A stretch of 64,000 nucleotides of DNA from Thalassococcus profundi (GTDB taxonomy: Bacteria; Pseudomonadota; Alphaproteobacteria; Rhodobacterales; Rhodobacteraceae): the NCBI RefSeq assembly GCF_003344785.1, contig NZ_QPMK01000004.1:1-64000 (forward strand). The letters are read 5' to 3'. Positions 1-7,746 of the stretch are shown here, piece by piece; position 1 is the stretch's first letter, and each line of letters opens with the position of its first letter. The notes under the pieces were generated by a model, which saw nothing but the letters and a program-made list of their open reading frames with translations, was not told where the DNA came from and ran no database searches. A program made the position numbers and the translations under genes.

Positions 1-226
1 TATACCGGACCTCGTTCGCCCCCGGAGAGCGACCGCCGCAATCACACCATGTCTTGTGGGGGCCGTATGCGGCTGGAGCATCGCGCCACCGCAAGCCGTT
101 ACGATTTATGAAGATAATCCCACTCAACACGCGCCGATCATCAACGCGCGGCTTGCCATGGGACTTCGGGAAGTAGGGCTCCAGACGCGCCATCTGCGCA
201 TCGCTCATCCAGAAGAGATCAGACAT
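1..226 (-). pseudogene. IS5-family transposase, 5' fragment
   Basis: Read on the minus strand from the ATG at 226, the product begins MSDLFWMSDAQMARLEPYFP and continues with RVDDRRVLSGI and NGLRWRDAP, the N-terminal part of IS5-family (IS427-like) transposases. After about residue 58 (GPHKT, near position 52) it stops resembling the family: the usual LYNRWKRW stretch is replaced by unrelated residues. The catalytic DDE residues lie beyond this point and are absent. This is a dead remnant, either broken at about position 50 or frameshifted there. It marks the left end of the window as recombined accessory DNA. Confidence 0.75.
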
Positions 227-298
227 ATCACCGCTCTGTTTTCGTGCGGTGAATCATGCCCTTCGGCTCAAATCAATAGGTCCTGAGCCTAGCTCAGT

Positions 299-682
299 CT
301 AAGCTCTCTCGCTATAGAAAGTTTCACAGCCGTACCGTTCCTCGACGAGTGAAACCACGTCGAGTTCGCCTTCGGTCTGAATGGATTGCCGGATCAAACG
401 ATCGTAATAAGGTGCAGCCTCACGGGCGCGAGATTCCGGCGAAGCCGAAAACCCTTCGGTCGCGCAAGACCAAATACTGTAAAGTGTTTCAGGATCATCA
501 GGAGACACACGAACCACGACGCGCTCGTCTCTTGTCGGGTTGTAACCCGCTGCACGAGCTCTTTCGACGACCCGCTCGACGCTTCCGTCTCTCATCGAGT
601 TTTCCTCTACTCACTCAGGCGAGGTCATTTCGGTTGCTTCGCAAGAGGTCAGCACAAGGGCGAATAGAATAAACTTCCGCAT
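299..682 (-). pseudogene. Small lipoprotein gene interrupted by an in-frame TGA
   Basis: The ATG at 682 follows a CGGAGA ribosome site and starts MRKFILFALVLTSCEATEM, a short signal peptide with a lipobox (VLTSC, Cys14). After 23 codons the frame meets TGA at 613-611. It then stays open in the same frame to a TAG at 301-299. The second part runs from 610 to 302; a Met codon at 595 could start a 98-residue product. Without the stop the protein would be about 127 residues, exported and lipid-anchored, with a soluble domain holding two Cys. I do not recognise the family. The likeliest reading is a lipoprotein gene inactivated by one nonsense change. Reinitiation at 595 would give an unexported product with no clear role. 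Confidence 0.6.
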
Positions 683-896
683 AAAAGTCTCCGTGCAAGT
701 TTCTTAATTAGATTACCCTATTGTACGTATTTTTATGCCGTCAACCATTCGCGCAAAAAATTACGCAAATTAGCTAAGCAGGAGATTTCTGACATTCGCA
801 ATTCGCGCCATCGGTAGACTGGGAGGTGCCAATCCTCGCTTGCCATACCGCAGGATCGTCCGTCTCGCGCCGCTTCCGTTCCGATCGAAGCATGGC

Positions 897-1808
897 TCAG
901 AGTGCGAGATCCGCGGCGAGCATGTCCACGAAGTGACGTACCTTCGCCTCGAGCATGCGCTTGTGGGGATAGAGTGCCATGATCTCGACTGATCCCGTGT
1001 TGCGCTCCGGCAAAACCCTTTGAAGCCGCCCATCCGCCAGTTCGCTCCGAACGACGCTCTCCGGCAGCAATGCGACGCCCAGATCCGCCAATGCCGCCTC
1101 CCTGAGAGCCTCGCCGGAATCAAGTCGCAGGCGGGAGCGTCCGCTGGCCCGCACCCATGTGCCGTCGGCTTCTTTCAGCTGCCAGGTCTGCCGCATGTTC
1201 TGGCTGGCGTGGATCAGCAGATCATGTCGGCTCAGATGTTCTACCCGCGTTGGGGCGTCAGTGCGGGAGAGGTAGGCAGGGCTGGCACAGAGCACCAGGG
1301 GTTCCTGCCTCAGGGTCCGGCAGATCAACCCCGGGTTCGGCATGCGCACGCCGATCCGCACGGCGAGGTCCACCCCGTCCGAGACAAGGTCACTCACCGT
1401 ATCCGACAGGCTCATCTCGACCTGCACCTCCGGCCATCTCTCGAGAAACCGTTTGACCACCGGTAGCACGAGTCGGCGCCCAAGGGCGTCCGGCGCGCTC
1501 ATGCGGAGCTCTCCGCGCGGGTCGCCGCCGTCGCCCGCGAACCGCGCACCGACGGCATCGAGCGTGCTGCGAAGCTCGACCCCCTGAGAATAAAGCCGCC
1601 GGCCCTCTTCGGTCAGGCTCAAGGCGCGCGAGGTCCGGTTCAGCAGCCTTGCCCCGCAATGCGCCTCGAGCCGCGTCAGGGCCTTGCCGGCGGCGGATCG
1701 CGACAGGCCCATGCTCCGGCTGCCAGACACGAAACTCCCTGTCTCGACGATCGCGAGAAAGATCAGGATCTCGTCGACGCGCGTCCCGTTCAACGCGGCA
1801 CGGGTCAT
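897..1808 (-). CDS. LysR-family transcriptional regulator
   Basis: A 303-residue protein of normal LysR length. It has an N-terminal winged helix-turn-helix (about residues 10-70; GSFVSGSRSMGLSRSAAGKAL, then LEAHCGARLLNRTSR) and a periplasmic-binding-like effector domain (about 95-300). The effector domain has the FLERWPEVQVEM and DGVDLAVRIG signatures of the CrgA/PgrR-type subgroup. It is divergent from the RidA-family gene at 1920 across 111 bp that contain the palindrome ATGCGCAT (1853-1860). The usual LysR arrangement suggests it controls that neighbour. The effector cannot be predicted. Confidence 0.9.
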   Translation of the reverse strand: MTRAALNGTRVDEILIFLAIVETGSFVSGSRSMGLSRSAAGKALTRLEAHCGARLLNRTSRALSLTEEGRRLYSQGVELRSTLDAVGARFAGDGGDPRGELRMSAPDALGRRLVLPVVKRFLERWPEVQVEMSLSDTVSDLVSDGVDLAVRIGVRMPNPGLICRTLRQEPLVLCASPAYLSRTDAPTRVEHLSRHDLLIHASQNMRQTWQLKEADGTWVRASGRSRLRLDSGEALREAALADLGVALLPESVVRSELADGRLQRVLPERNTGSVEIMALYPHKRMLEAKVRHFVDMLAADLAL

Positions 1809-1919
1809 CGGGGTATCGTCTTCGTCACAGCGGCGAACTCCATTCGCGGATCATGCGCATAGGTAACGGCTGGCACGACGCTTGTCATCCAGACAGCCAA
1901 CCCCAGGAAAGGCACCACC

Positions 1920-2327
1920 ATGGCCACGTCCCCAACCCGAATGAACCCTCCGACGCTGCCCGACGCGGGACGCGTCGGCTACTCCCAGATCTCGGTGATC
2001 CCGCCGGGTCCGCTCGCCTTCGTCTCGGGTCAGGTCCCGTGGCGACGCGACGGTGGTGCGGTGCCAGCCGACCTCGAAGAGCAGACCGGCGTCGTGGTCG
2101 AAAACCTCTCTCACGCCCTGTCGGCGCTGGACGCGCGACCAGAGCAGATCGCACAGGTGCGGATCTACATGACCGAACTGCGCCCGGAAACGCAGGAGGT
2201 TGTCATGACCCGGCTCGCCGCGTTTCTGGGCGGAGCGCAACCGAGCCTGACCGGCATCGGCGTGTCCGCGCTGGCCGCGCCGGATCTTCAGCTCGAAATC
2301 GAAATGGTCGTGAGCCTTCCAGCGTGA
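1920..2327 (+). CDS. RidA/YjgF-family protein
   Basis: A 135-residue protein with the YjgF/YER057c/UK114 fold. Recognisable pieces are PLAFVSGQVPWR near residue 35, LSHALSALDARPEQIAQVRIYM in the middle and ALAAPDLQLEIEMV at the end. Members are trimeric deaminases that hydrolyse reactive enamines and imines. This copy has Ala-Ala-Pro-Asp-Leu before the last strand where classical RidA has an Arg-(X)-Leu-Pro catalytic segment, so it may belong to a non-RidA subgroup such as Rid4-7. Its start is preceded by an AGGAAAGG Shine-Dalgarno. It is divergent from the LysR gene and convergent with the aldo/keto reductase. Confidence 0.85.
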   Translation: MATSPTRMNPPTLPDAGRVGYSQISVIPPGPLAFVSGQVPWRRDGGAVPADLEEQTGVVVENLSHALSALDARPEQIAQVRIYMTELRPETQEVVMTRLAAFLGGAQPSLTGIGVSALAAPDLQLEIEMVVSLPA

Positions 2328-2377
2328 TCGGTGCTGCCCCTTCCTGATGACGGGGACAGTTACGCCCGAGAAGTTCC

Positions 2378-3454
2378 TTATTCACCCCAGGCGGTGATCT
2401 CATGGCCGCCGTAAAGCATCCTCCGGATCATGGGAGACGCGAGCGACGAGGTGAAGCCGGGGGTCGACGCGCTGACGTTGTTCAACCGGCTCATCTGGTC
2501 GTCGCTCAGGCTGATGCTGGCCGCCGCGATGTTGCCTTTCAACTGGTCCACCGTCCGCGCGCCGACGAGGGTCGAGGCGACCCCCGGCCGCGCCATGGCC
2601 CAGGCGAGCGCCGCCTGTGCCGGCTCGCAGTCACACTCAGCCGCGACCTCCCGGAGCGTGTCGAGGATCGCCCAGTTGCGGTCCGTGAACTTGCTGTCGC
2701 CGAATGGATTGGCGCCGCTGAGCCGGCCGGTATCGGCGGTGTTCTCGCGGTCGTATTTCCCCGTCAGGAAGCCGCCGGCCAGCGGGCTCCAGGGCATGAC
2801 GCCCATGCCGCCGTCGCGCGCGGCGGGGAAGTGCTCGGCCTCGACCTCGCGTGCGACCAGCGAGTATTCCACCTGCATGGCGATCGGCCCAGGCACACGT
2901 CGCTCGGACGCGATGGTCGAGGCCTTCATCGCGACCCACGCCGGCATGTCGGAAAACGCGTAGTGGCGGATCTTGCCGGCACGCACCAGGTCACCCAGCG
3001 TCTGCACGATCTCTTCGACCGGGGTGACGCCATCCCAGATGTGCATCCAGTAGATGTCGACATGGTCGGTGCCGAGCCGCGTCAGCGACGCGTCCAGCGC
3101 GCGGTGGATGTTCTTGGAACCGGCACCGCCCGCATGGGGGTTGCCCCCGCCGCACGCGACTCCGGTCAGGGGGCTGCTCGACGCGTTGAAGCCGAACTTG
3201 GTCGCCAAGACGATGTCGTCGCGCGACCCGGTCTCGCGGATGAACCTGCCGACGAGTTCCTCGCTGGCGCCGCCCGAATATATGTCGGCGGTGTCGACGA
3301 AATTGCCGCCCGCGTCGCGGTAGGCATCAAAGATCTCGCGCGAGGCCGCCTCGTCGGCATTCCAGCCGCCGGGGCCGAACGTCATCGTGCCGAGCGCGAG
3401 CGGGCTGACGACGAGGCCGGACCGGCCGAGGGCGCGGAAATTCGTAAGGGACAT
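2378..3454 (-). CDS. Aldo/keto reductase
   Basis: A 358-residue NAD(P)H-dependent oxidoreductase with a TIM barrel. The catalytic tetrad is visible: Asp54 and Tyr59 in VDTADIYSGG, Lys86 in LATKFGF and His138 in YWMHIWD. The C-terminal cofactor-binding part has VASTLVGARTVDQLKGN. I chose the ATG at 3454 because CAGGAG (3466-3461) sits just upstream; an in-frame Met 13 codons earlier has no such site. The gene is divergent from the TetR repressor at 3541, and the shared promoter carries a paired operator. It is therefore probably an inducible detoxification reductase under that repressor. The substrate is unknown. Confidence 0.93.
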   Translation of the reverse strand: MSLTNFRALGRSGLVVSPLALGTMTFGPGGWNADEAASREIFDAYRDAGGNFVDTADIYSGGASEELVGRFIRETGSRDDIVLATKFGFNASSSPLTGVACGGGNPHAGGAGSKNIHRALDASLTRLGTDHVDIYWMHIWDGVTPVEEIVQTLGDLVRAGKIRHYAFSDMPAWVAMKASTIASERRVPGPIAMQVEYSLVAREVEAEHFPAARDGGMGVMPWSPLAGGFLTGKYDRENTADTGRLSGANPFGDSKFTDRNWAILDTLREVAAECDCEPAQAALAWAMARPGVASTLVGARTVDQLKGNIAAASISLSDDQMSRLNNVSASTPGFTSSLASPMIRRMLYGGHEITAWGE

Positions 3455-3476
3455 GAAAGGCTCCTGATTTTCATAT

Positions 3477-3538
3477 TGATCGTTATAGAACACTATGTAG
3501 GCCTTGCTCCCCGAGATCGACGAATTTATTAACGATCA
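3477..3538. promoter_or_regulatory. Paired GATC-centred operators between reductase and TetR gene
   Basis: The arms TGATCGTTA (3477-3485) and TAACGATCA (3530-3538) are an exact 9-bp inverted repeat flanking the divergent promoter region. Each arm also sits inside a degenerate palindrome centred on GATC: ATATTGATCGTTAT on the left and TTAACGATCATTA on the right. Each could therefore bind one TetR dimer. The right site ends 2 bp before the tetR start, and the left one lies 23 bp before the reductase start. Repression of both genes by the TetR protein is inferred. Confidence 0.65.
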
Positions 3539-3540
3539 TT

Positions 3541-4161
3541 ATGGAAAACTCCAAAGCCCCCCGCCGCAAGACCGGCCGGCCGCTCTCCTTCGATCGCGAC
3601 GCCGCGCTCGAAAAGGCGATGCTAACCTTCTGGGAAAGCGGCTACGAGACCACCTCGATCAGCGACCTGACAGCCGCGATGGGGGTGACGGCGCCCAGTA
3701 TCTACGCGGCCTTCGGCGACAAGAAGCGATTGTTCCTTGAAGCCATGAGGCGCTACGCGGGCGAACCCGACGACCTCGAGAAAGCATTCGCCATCGCGCC
3801 GACCGCGCGGCATGCCGTGGCGGACATGATCGAGAATGCGGCGCGTCTCTTTACAGGCGAAGCGACCCCGAAGGGATGCCTGCTGGCCTGCGCCGTGGCC
3901 ACCGGCTCGAAGGATGCATCGGATGTTCGAGAAGCTGTGGCGCAGGAACGGCGCGTCATTCGGGCGGTCATCGTCAAACGGATCGAGGTCGACATCGAAC
4001 AGGGACTTCTGCCGCCATCCACACGGTCGAAGGTGCTCGCCGATCTCGCTCTCGCAGTGACGCAGGGTATGTCCGTGCTTGCGCGGGACGGGGCCGATCG
4101 GGAAACCCTGCTGGCGGTTGCCAATGCGTCGATGGCGGGCTGGCAAAGTCAGGGGGCGTGA
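3541..4161 (+). CDS. TetR/AcrR-family transcriptional repressor
   Basis: A 206-residue protein. The N-terminal helix-turn-helix spans about residues 18-65 (DRDAALEKAMLTFWESGYETTS, then the recognition segment MGVTAPSIYAAFGDKKRLF). The C-terminal ligand domain has the GCLLACAVATGS stretch typical of the AcrR/NemR-like group that controls reductase and oxidoreductase genes; its Cys residues could sense electrophiles, as in NemR. It is transcribed away from the aldo/keto reductase across 86 bp containing two copies of a GATC-centred operator. Autorepression and control of the reductase are the simple reading. Confidence 0.92.
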   Translation: MENSKAPRRKTGRPLSFDRDAALEKAMLTFWESGYETTSISDLTAAMGVTAPSIYAAFGDKKRLFLEAMRRYAGEPDDLEKAFAIAPTARHAVADMIENAARLFTGEATPKGCLLACAVATGSKDASDVREAVAQERRVIRAVIVKRIEVDIEQGLLPPSTRSKVLADLALAVTQGMSVLARDGADRETLLAVANASMAGWQSQGA

Positions 4162-4414
4162 TGACCATCGCAGCGCAAAGCGGACGAAGTCCTCATCGCA
4201 GCATCAAGCATTGAGGGTTCGAAGCGGATATGCGGCGGTGCAGAGGGAGTGGGCGTGACCGGCCATGCCACGCGTTGCTCACGGCCCGCATCGGCCCTTG
4301 AGCGCGGCTACTGAATACTGGAGCTGCAGACTGCTATGCCGACGTTCACCGTCGTCGCGGCGCCAGTATGTCTGCGGACGTGCAGAGCGCAGGTCGCTGG
4401 CGCGCCACCCGTAT

Positions 4415-4690
4415 CTAAGGGCGTTTCGCCCTCAAGGCCTGGGGACTCGTTCCTGTCCACTTCCGGAAGGCGCGCTGAAAGGCGTTCGGATCGCGATAAC
4501 CGACGAGGTGCGCGATCTGTTGGTTGTTTAGGTCGCTCTTGTTCAGATAGCGAATTGCCAGCTCTTTCCTTGTTTCGTCCAGCAGAGACTGAAACGTCAC
4601 CCCCTCGTTTGCGAGACGCCGAATAAGGGTGCTCCGGCTCAGTCTCAGACGCCCGCAGACATGGGCGATCGTGGGATCGGTGACCAGCTA
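4415..4690 (-). pseudogene. AraC-family regulator, C-terminal DNA-binding remnant
   Basis: From a TAG at 4690 the frame is open to 4415 and encodes about 90 residues. It holds both helix-turn-helix motifs of an AraC/XylS domain: TIAHVCGRLRLSRSTLIRRL followed by DLNNQQIAHLVGYRDPNAFQ and FRKWTGTSPQALR. This layout resembles the OruR-like group with an N-terminal arabinose-binding-like domain, but that domain (roughly 240 residues) is missing. The break coincides with the left edge of the restriction-modification island, which suggests that the insertion removed the front of the gene. A short GTG-started product of 61 residues is possible but would have lost the sensor. Confidence 0.75.
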
Positions 4691-4980
4691 TCCCGCCTGT
4701 CTCTGGGCCGGTCCCGGAAGGGCTCTGCATCGAAGCTGCCCGCGAAGCGAAACAGCCAGTCAGACAGGTCTTGCCACCTCTCTTCGGGCACCGCAGCGAG
4801 CGCCGCCCGGGCCACTTCAATTCGCTTCTGCCGGGCGTAGGCATCCCTTTCGACGCCCTCACGCGCCGCCACCTCTAGGCGCAGCTCCGCATGGGCGCGC
4901 GCCTCGCTTCGCAGTTCGTCAAATGCCCCGAGGCATCTTGCTTGAAGCGTGGATGCTGGGTTGATCTCATTGTTGGTCAT
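4645..4980 (-). CDS. Unknown 111-residue protein of the R-M operon
   Basis: The ATG at 4980 begins MTNNEINPAS, 19 bp after the methyltransferase stop and on the same strand, so it is probably the third gene of the restriction-modification operon. The first 85 residues are charged and helical, rich in Ala, Arg and Glu (SEARAHAELRLEVAAREGVERDAY), followed by RWQDLSDWLFRFAGSF. The last 25 residues (Arg, Asp, Pro rich) are read from DNA that overlaps the AraC remnant, so the natural C-terminus may have been replaced when the island was joined. I do not recognise the family. A controller, nuclease partner or modification accessory are all possible. Confidence 0.5.
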   Translation of the reverse strand: MTNNEINPASTLQARCLGAFDELRSEARAHAELRLEVAAREGVERDAYARQKRIEVARAALAAVPEERWQDLSDWLFRFAGSFDAEPFRDRPRDRRDSWSPIPRSPMSAGV

Positions 4981-4999
4981 TGAACCAGGCGACTGAGCC

Positions 5000-6205
5000 T
5001 TAGAAGAACGCCTTTGCGATCTGCGTTGCCAGTGTGGCGGCAAGCAGCGGCGGCACTGCATTTCCAACTTGAGTGAATTGACGTGCGGTCGGGCCAATGA
5101 ATTTGTAGTCGTCGGGAAAGGTCTGCAAGCGGGCGCATTCCCGGACACTAAGGGTGCGCGGTATCTCGGGGTGCAGGTGGGAGCGTCCCCCGCCATTGGT
5201 CCCGCCTGCAATCACTGTCTTTGAAGGGCGCGAGGGTGTCAGGCGGTCAACACGGCCCAACTGGTCGCGCTTTCCGTAGTCGAGAACCATGTAGCGGGCA
5301 ACGGACGCCACCTTGTGCCGCCGCGTCTCGTGGTTAAGAGCATCAGAGCCGGGGAGGTCGGCTAGGACGCTGCCCGCGCCAATGTGGTCGCGCTTCTTGG
5401 GCATCTCGAAGCAGCCCTGCGTCCGCGAGCCCACTACAAACATCCGCTGGCGGTATTGCGGGACCCCATAGTCAGCCGCGTTCCAGACCTCGGGCTCCTC
5501 CACGTTGTATCCAGCCGCCGTCAGTATCGTGATGGCTTCACTGAGCTGTTCGCCCCCGTCAAGGTCGCGCAGTCCGGGGACGTTCTCAATCACGAACGCC
5601 GCAGGCTGGAAGTGCACCACCAACTTCACGAAGTCGAACAGCAGGTTGCCGTTCTTCTCGTGCGCGAAACCGACCCTTTTGAAGTTCTCCCCGGTTTTCG
5701 AGAAGCGCTGGTTGGCCGCAATAGAAAACGGCTGGCAGGGTGGCCCGCCGACGAACACGCCTTCAAATGGCGCGCCGGTCATCGGGCTCAGCTGGGCGAT
5801 TATCTCATCTGTCTTGGAGACGTCACCGTTGTGAAATGGCGGGCCAAAAACCTTCCACTTAGGTCGGTTAACGCGGAGCGTTTTGCAGAATATCTCGTTG
5901 AATTCAAACGCAGCCTTGTGCTCAAAGCCCACGGCCTCAAAGCCCAAATCCATCCCACCACAGCCGGTGAAGAATGATACCAGCGGCACTCCCTTTCCGA
6001 GCTTCTTGAATGAAGCGAGTTTCGGGGGTTTGGCACCATTCCAAGTGATTGCCCGGCTTTTTGAGTAGACCAGATCATCAATTGACTGACCGACAGCCTC
6101 CATCACGTCACAGATGTCGGTGGTGGCGTCAGCCTGTTCCATTAGGGTCTGCTGGCTCTCAAATCGGGCCTCTGGTGCGTCGGGATTTGTGTTCTTCATC
6201 AACAT
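5000..6205 (-). CDS. DNA (cytosine-5-)-methyltransferase
   Basis: A 401-residue C5-cytosine methyltransferase with the conserved motifs in canonical order: SAM-binding motif I SFFTGCGGMDLGF (about 78-89), catalytic GGPPCQPFS with Cys157, ENVPG (207-211), QYRQRMF, and C-terminal RLQTFPDDY and QVGNAVPP. The target recognition region between motifs VIII and IX is short (roughly 90 residues). An N-terminal extension of about 70 residues precedes motif I. Two Met codons (6205 and 6199) are possible starts; the first lies 2 bp after the upstream nuclease stop, so the two are coupled. It should protect host DNA from the HNH nuclease. The recognised sequence cannot be read. Confidence 0.95.
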   Translation of the reverse strand: MLMKNTNPDAPEARFESQQTLMEQADATTDICDVMEAVGQSIDDLVYSKSRAITWNGAKPPKLASFKKLGKGVPLVSFFTGCGGMDLGFEAVGFEHKAAFEFNEIFCKTLRVNRPKWKVFGPPFHNGDVSKTDEIIAQLSPMTGAPFEGVFVGGPPCQPFSIAANQRFSKTGENFKRVGFAHEKNGNLLFDFVKLVVHFQPAAFVIENVPGLRDLDGGEQLSEAITILTAAGYNVEEPEVWNAADYGVPQYRQRMFVVGSRTQGCFEMPKKRDHIGAGSVLADLPGSDALNHETRRHKVASVARYMVLDYGKRDQLGRVDRLTPSRPSKTVIAGGTNGGGRSHLHPEIPRTLSVRECARLQTFPDDYKFIGPTARQFTQVGNAVPPLLAATLATQIAKAFF

Positions 6206-6207
6206 GG

Positions 6208-7380
6208 TCAGGCTGCCCCGTATTCTTGTTTTGCTTTGTCATAGACTGCCTTCGCTTCGCTGGCGTCTATAAAATCCTTCTGCCCCCGGTCCTTTAGCCA
6301 CTTGTCGTAATACCTGTGGACGCCACGGTGGCAGGTGGGGCAGACAGCCACCAAATCGTCCAGAAGCGTCCCCTGCTTTGAGGTTCGCGCGCCAGAACAC
6401 AATGGCAACAAATGATGAACGTCTAGTATACGATTTGTCCACGGGTAGGAAGCCCCCGTGTCCATCCCACAGAAATCGCAGGCCGCAGAGGAATTCGCCT
6501 TGAAGTATGCTTCCCTGATCTTGCCGTTCCGTTCGATCACAAGGTGGGTTTTGCGAGACTTCGCGCCCTCGGCAAAGGACGTGCCCGATGCAAAGCCCGC
6601 ATCCTCAACGTCGCTGATCGCTGAAGACAAGTAGTCCAGTTCAAACTCGGCGGTTGCGGCAACAAATTGATCAGTCCGCCGCTTGATCTCCTCATTGCCG
6701 TCACCGAGCGGCGCACCCGGGAGGGCGGACAACTGGTCGAACACGTCGCGGGCATCATCGCGGGACAGGGAAACGGATATGACGTTCCCCGAGAGGCTCA
6801 GGTATGAGATTTGGGCTAGAACCCGCAGGCTCTCGGCGGGCTGGCGGCTGATCTTGCCAGAGTCAGTCGTTGACACGACAAGGGCCTCAAAATTGGCTGC
6901 GTCCTCCTCGCCCGTAAAGCTGCTGGCATCGTAGGCGGAACCGATTTCAGAGAGGGTTGTCTGGTCCAGTCCCTTCGCAGCCTTTGCCAAGAGATACTTG
7001 AGGGAAAAGAGGAGCGGGTATCTGAGGTCTGCAGAGCTGTCCCAGCCTTGGAGTGCTGGGGAAGGTGATGAGGTGTATTCCGCGAGGAAATGGAAATATT
7101 CGTCCGTGGTGATGCTTCCATCGTCGGCCAGCAGCTTCGCAATCTCTGTCGGCTCCGCAACCGACCCTCTTTGATACACCAGTCCCATGCTTTTGAAGGT
7201 GCGCGCGTAGTTGCGCCAAGGCTTGTAGTCTGCCTGTTTGGGCGAGAAGGGCAGGCCCACAGCGGCCACCAAGGCGTCATGGTCCTCAGCCCGGATGTCA
7301 TGACCCAGGGCGAAGCGCGCGATCTTCTTGAGATTGTCAAACTGGAAGTAATCCAGCCTGCCTTGATCCCAACTCCACAT
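6208..7380 (-). CDS. HNH restriction endonuclease
   Basis: A 390-residue protein. The C-terminal 100 residues form an HNH nuclease with a zinc ribbon: Cys301-X2-Cys304, the catalytic DVHH (His322-His323), then Cys347-X2-Cys350-His351-X3-His355. The N-terminal 290 residues (starting MWSWDQGRLDYF) match no domain I know and presumably recognise DNA. It is the first gene of a compact operon with a C5-methyltransferase 2 bp downstream, so a type II restriction enzyme is the natural reading. Its base composition is visibly less GC-rich than the neighbouring genes, consistent with horizontal transfer. The start follows GCAGGAGCAGAGACAGG. Confidence 0.88.
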   Translation of the reverse strand: MWSWDQGRLDYFQFDNLKKIARFALGHDIRAEDHDALVAAVGLPFSPKQADYKPWRNYARTFKSMGLVYQRGSVAEPTEIAKLLADDGSITTDEYFHFLAEYTSSPSPALQGWDSSADLRYPLLFSLKYLLAKAAKGLDQTTLSEIGSAYDASSFTGEEDAANFEALVVSTTDSGKISRQPAESLRVLAQISYLSLSGNVISVSLSRDDARDVFDQLSALPGAPLGDGNEEIKRRTDQFVAATAEFELDYLSSAISDVEDAGFASGTSFAEGAKSRKTHLVIERNGKIREAYFKANSSAACDFCGMDTGASYPWTNRILDVHHLLPLCSGARTSKQGTLLDDLVAVCPTCHRGVHRYYDKWLKDRGQKDFIDASEAKAVYDKAKQEYGAA

Positions 7381-7401
7381 CCTGTCTCTGCTCCTGCCTA
7401 A

Positions 7402-7433
7402 ACCACATTATTTTGTGGTGCAGTGTGCAACAA
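7402..7433 (-). promoter_or_regulatory. R-M operon promoter with palindromic operator
   Basis: On the minus strand TTGTTG (7433-7428) and TAATGT (7410-7405) are spaced by 17 bp and make a plausible -35/-10 pair. The inverted repeat ACCACA-N6-TGTGGT (7402-7419) covers the -10 element, 22 bp before the nuclease start. Such a palindrome would let a protein, perhaps the methyltransferase itself or the small third protein, repress the operon. This is inferred from position only. Confidence 0.5.
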
Positions 7434-7550
7434 GTGGGCTTGATTCCTCAACCTTTAATGTGCCCAGGAGCTTGACGCATTCACAGCCGCATCGGTGGGT
7501 CGAGCCTTACGCCCGCCTTACTTTTTCGCCTTACGCGAGAATTTTCGGGA

Positions 7551-7587
7551 ATAAAAAAGCCCTCTAAGGCGTTGACCTTAAAGGGCT
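7551..7587 (-). terminator. Rho-independent terminator after tRNA-Asn
   Basis: On the minus strand AGCCCTTTAAGG and CCTTAGAGGGCT pair over 12 bp around a 6-nt loop, followed by a run of T (7557-7552). It begins 6 bp after the tRNA 3' end, so it ends the tRNA-Asn transcript. Confidence 0.85.
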
Positions 7588-7592
7588 TATTT

Positions 7593-7667
7593 TGGCTCCG
7601 GCGGTAGGGATCGAACCTACGACCAATTGATTAACAGTCAACTGCTCTACCGCTGAGCTACGCCGGA
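7593..7667 (-). tRNA. tRNA-Asn (GTT)
   Basis: A 75-nt cloverleaf on the minus strand. The acceptor stem is TCCGGCG/CGCCGGA, the D-arm contains GTAGCTCAGCGGTAGAGC, the anticodon loop is CTGTTAA (anticodon GTT) and the T-arm contains GGTTCGATCCC. The discriminator base is G and CCA is encoded. Its 3' end points toward the restriction-modification genes, the usual orientation for integrative elements that enter at a tRNA 3' end. Confidence 0.97.
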
Positions 7668-7746
7668 CCATGCGGGCGATATAGCAACAGGTTTCCGGAG
7701 CGTCCAGAGGGTTTTGGCAGAAAATCTCGGATCGGCCCGGCGAGGC

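Noticed and set aside
611-613. Selenocysteine recoding of the TGA in the lipoprotein gene
   Set aside because: The residue is not at a redox motif and no suitable downstream hairpin stands out; a nonsense mutation is simpler.
4631-4643. Possible att repeat of the tRNA-Asn 3' end at the left edge of the R-M island
   Set aside because: Only about 8 bases (GCTCCGGC) match, too short to be more than chance in this composition.
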